Assembly: GCA_902540275.1 (NCBI GenBank) | Contig: CACBMB010000001.1 | Coordinates: 62,001 to 126,000, forward strand | Reading direction: 5' to 3' | Source: an uncultured Pelagibacteraceae bacterium | GTDB lineage: Bacteria; Pseudomonadota; Alphaproteobacteria; Pelagibacterales; Pelagibacteraceae | DNA: 64,000 nucleotides | Shown: piece by piece, positions 61,740-64,000 of the stretch | Numbering within the stretch: the stretch's first letter is position 1 | How the letters are laid out: each line of letters begins with the position of its first letter | Notes under the pieces: generated by a model | Seen by the model: only the letters and a program-made list of their open reading frames with translations | Told to the model about the DNA's origin: nothing | Databases searched by the model: none | Made by a program: the position numbers and the translations under genes

Positions 61740-62527
61740 ACAATTTGAAAATTTTGATAGTTGAAGGAAATTTAAGAGAAGAAAATCAAAGTTTTTTAAA
61801 AGTTGGTATAGAGACACATACTGAAAGTTTAATGTATAGTTTAAAACATTATTCAAATGAATTAGATTTTGATGTAATAAATCCATCTTCAGATAACAAT
61901 ATTCAAGAGATTAATAAAAAACTTTCAAGTTATGACGGATTGATATGGGGGGGTAGCAGTCTTAACATTTACGATAATACTCCTGAAATAAAAAGACAGA
62001 TTGAATTTATGAAAGAATGTCAAAAAAAAGTAAAAAATATTTTAGCTATTTGTTGGGGAATGCAAGTAGCTGTGACCGCAGCGGGTGGAGAAGTAAAAAA
62101 AGGAGTGAATTGCCATATTGGAATTGCTAATGAAATAACAATAAATAAAGAAGGTTTAAATCATCCAATATACAAAGATAAAAATAATAGATTTAATTCA
62201 CCTGCATTTAACTTTGATGAAGTTGTCACATTGCCTAAAGACGGAATTTGTTTAGCTTCAAACAAAATTAATAAAATTCAAAGTTTATATTTTAATATAG
62301 GAGAAACAAAAATTTGGGGGCTACAATATCACCCTGAAATTACATACGAAAAAATGATAAGTTTAATTGAATTTAGAAAAGATAAATTAATTCAAAATAG
62401 AAAAGCATTTAAAGATGAAGAAGAAATAAAAAATCACATATCTTTTATTAAAGATGAAATTTCATTATCGAATAAAGCACAAAGAATGATTGAGTTAAAA
62501 AATTGGTTAGATAATATTAAGAAATAG
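61736..62527 (+). CDS. Class I glutamine amidotransferase-like protein
   Basis: This 263-residue protein has the triad of class I amidotransferases: Cys in LAICWGMQ (about 107) and His/Glu in QYHPEIT (about 199-201). It is stand-alone, without a synthetase domain, like GuaA-type GATase paralogues acting on gamma-glutamyl compounds. It is coupled to the alcohol dehydrogenase. The substrate is unknown. Confidence 0.82.
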   Translation: MNNLKILIVEGNLREENQSFLKVGIETHTESLMYSLKHYSNELDFDVINPSSDNNIQEINKKLSSYDGLIWGGSSLNIYDNTPEIKRQIEFMKECQKKVKNILAICWGMQVAVTAAGGEVKKGVNCHIGIANEITINKEGLNHPIYKDKNNRFNSPAFNFDEVVTLPKDGICLASNKINKIQSLYFNIGETKIWGLQYHPEITYEKMISLIEFRKDKLIQNRKAFKDEEEIKNHISFIKDEISLSNKAQRMIELKNWLDNIKK

Positions 62528-62535
62528 ATTAAAAA

Positions 62536-63648
62536 ATGTTAAGTTATATATTACCCTTTATTATACTTATACTAGTAGTTGTATTTATTCATGAATACGG
62601 ACATTATTACTTTGCAAAAAGGTATGGAGTTGGTGTTACAGATTTTTCAATAGGATTTGGTAAAGAAATTATTGGTTGGAATGATAAATCAGGCACTAGA
62701 TGGAAAATTTGTTGGATACCTCTTGGTGGATATGTAAAATTTTTTGGTGATCGGAATGTTTTTTCACAGGCTGATCAAGAAAAAATTATTCAAAAATACA
62801 ATGAAGTAGATAGAGAAAAACTATTTGTTTTAAAACCTTTATATCAAAGAGTTTTAATTGTTTTTGGTGGTCCATTAGCTAATTTTTTATTAGCCTTAGC
62901 TATATTTTTTTCTATTTATACATTTGTTGGTAAAGATTTTACACCTGCAGTTATTAATGAAGTTCAAAAAGATAGCCCTGCTATGGTAGGAGGTTTAAAG
63001 CAAAATGATATAATTTTAGAGATAGATGGTAACAAAGTTGAGAGTATAATGGATGTATCTAAATTCATTACATTGTCTACAAATGATATTATTGATTTTA
63101 AAGTTAAGCGTTCTTACGATGAATTAATTTTGAGAATAAAACCAGATACTGTTTTGGGTGAAGATAATCTTGGAAATCAAGTTAATAAAAGAATAGTTGG
63201 AATTAAATTAGGTGCTTATAATAATCAAATTAATCATATAAAATTGGGCCCTGCTCAAGCAATCTATCATGCTGCAAATGAAGTTTTTTATGTAAGCATT
63301 TCCTCATTAAAATACATTGGCGCTATGATTTTTGGCAAAGCAGATACCTCCCAGTTAGGAGGACCTATAAGAATAGCTAAAATTTCAGGTCAAGTAGCTG
63401 AATTTGGTGTTTTGGCTTTCATCAGTATGATGGCTTATATCTCTATAAGTTTAGGATTAATTAACTTATTCCCAATACCAATGTTAGATGGAGGTCATTT
63501 AATGTTTTATGCGTTTGAAAAAGTGTTAGGTCGTCCATTATCTCAAAAAACTCAAGAAGGTTTTTTTCGAATCGGTTTGTTTTTATTGTTATCATTGATG
63601 TTTTTTACTACTTTTAACGACTTAAAAGACCTTGGTTTATTCAGATAA
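62536..63648 (+). CDS. rseP: RIP metalloprotease RseP
   Basis: This 370-residue site-2 protease has the zinc motif HEYGH at 19-23 in the first helix and the second catalytic motif LDGGH near 317-321. A single PDZ domain lies around 120-190, with INEVQKDSPAMVGGLKQNDIILEIDG. One PDZ domain and this length are usual for alphaproteobacterial RseP/MmpA. The customary neighbours dxr and bamA are not seen in the window. Confidence 0.93.
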   Translation: MLSYILPFIILILVVVFIHEYGHYYFAKRYGVGVTDFSIGFGKEIIGWNDKSGTRWKICWIPLGGYVKFFGDRNVFSQADQEKIIQKYNEVDREKLFVLKPLYQRVLIVFGGPLANFLLALAIFFSIYTFVGKDFTPAVINEVQKDSPAMVGGLKQNDIILEIDGNKVESIMDVSKFITLSTNDIIDFKVKRSYDELILRIKPDTVLGEDNLGNQVNKRIVGIKLGAYNNQINHIKLGPAQAIYHAANEVFYVSISSLKYIGAMIFGKADTSQLGGPIRIAKISGQVAEFGVLAFISMMAYISISLGLINLFPIPMLDGGHLMFYAFEKVLGRPLSQKTQEGFFRIGLFLLLSLMFFTTFNDLKDLGLFR

Positions 63649-63804
63649 GTATTTTTAAAATAATTTTAAAAAGTCAATAAAATCAACACAAATTTAACAT
63701 TTTACAAGATATTGTGTATAACTTTTTCAAATATACTAAAAAAATTCTTGATTTATCAACACTTTTGATAAAAATGATAATTAACCTAATAAACCGGAGC
63801 TAAA

Positions 63805-64000
63805 ATGAATAAAAAACAATTAGTGGTCAAACTTTCAGGAGCTTTAAATCTAAGTAAAGCAGATGCTGAGAGAACTTTTGACACCATTACCAACACTATT
63901 CTTGATGCTTTAAAAGCTGATGATTCAGTAAAAATCGCTGGATTTGGAACTTATAAAGTAGCTAAGAGAAAAGCTAGAGTTGGAAGAAATCCTAGAACTG
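63805..64000 (+). CDS. hupB: HU/IHF-family DNA-binding protein (truncated by window end)
   Basis: The ATG at 63805 opens a frame still intact at the last base, about 65 codons. It reads MNKKQLVVKLSGAL and ends in GFGTYKVAKRKARVGRNPRT, the start of the DNA-binding arm of HU. GGAG at 63796-63799 gives a clear ribosome site 5 bases before the start. The 156-base upstream spacer is AT-rich and likely holds the promoter; I see no certain -35/-10 pair. Confidence 0.93.
   Translation, partial: MNKKQLVVKLSGALNLSKADAERTFDTITNTILDALKADDSVKIAGFGTYKVAKRKARVGRNPRT

Noticed and set aside
1..64000. Search for tRNA genes, insertion sequences, prophage or integration sites.
   Set aside because: No cloverleaf with a T-loop, no transposase or integrase frame and no duplicated flanking repeats were seen. 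Short or unusual tRNAs could still be missed by eye.

Overview
The window looks like a piece of a SAR11 (Pelagibacterales) alphaproteobacterial genome. The base composition is strongly AT-rich, arginine is written almost only as AGA, spacers are tiny, and start/stop overlaps are frequent. The gene content is typical of the group: a glycerol-type ABC importer, sarcosine oxidase, dimethylglycine dehydrogenase with its ETF chain, DmdA-like and MetF-like folate enzymes, methanethiol oxidase, an acrylyl-CoA reductase-like protein, a Fur-type iron importer, and a TPP-riboswitch-controlled SSS transporter of the ThiV kind. I found no tRNA, rRNA, CRISPR array, transposase or phage gene. No stretch longer than about 300 bases lacks a gene. 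The longest gap (48781-49054) holds structured elements.

Layout. 1-6356: glycerol importer glpV(partial)-S-T-P-Q-U and a GpsA-like dehydrogenase. 6358-13268: formate-THF ligase and, divergently, heterotetrameric sarcosine oxidase soxBDAG. 13271-18171: mostly minus-strand genes (EamA exporter, amino-acid racemase, cspA, purEK). 18275-21673: an M19 peptidase-like protein, two proteins of unknown function and a tiny zinc-ribbon protein. 21670-24509: minus-strand membrane proteins and a DmdA-like/MetF-like pair. 24543-30324: a very tight plus-strand run of nine genes (Rieske oxygenase, methyltransferase, kinase, nucleotidylyltransferase, crotonase-like, small membrane-anchored protein, methanethiol oxidase, ferredoxin, CoA-binding protein). 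31427-37205: dimethylglycine dehydrogenase, EtfB, EtfA, ETF:quinone oxidoreductase. 37210-40816: hisI, folE, acuI-like, LysR. 40866-44905: Fur-box-controlled iron(III) importer. 44922-48780: AzlCD, thioredoxin-like protein, persulfide dioxygenase-like protein, cupredoxin, DUF4396 protein, methyltransferase. 49055-52796: small proteins, TPP riboswitch with ThiV-like transporter, ABC-2 exporter. 52850-55885: isocitrate lyase and a divergent RamB/ScfR-type regulator with an operator array between them. 56070-59963: a frame-shifted conserved gene, then allantoin degradation (puuE-alc-allA) with a ribokinase. 60024-64000: TPR protein, iron alcohol dehydrogenase, glutamine amidotransferase, RseP, and the start of an HU gene.

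How the genes work together. The common theme is oxidation of methylated compounds and handling of C1 units on tetrahydrofolate. The Rieske oxygenase and dimethylglycine dehydrogenase could remove N-methyl groups. Sarcosine oxidase makes glycine plus methylene-THF. The DmdA-like/MetF-like pair would move and oxidise a methyl group, and formate-THF ligase links formate to the pool. Methanethiol oxidase and the AcuI-like reductase fit the products of DMSP breakdown. Isocitrate lyase and allantoin degradation both yield glyoxylate, a possible glycine source. All function calls rest on reading motifs by eye, since no database search was run.
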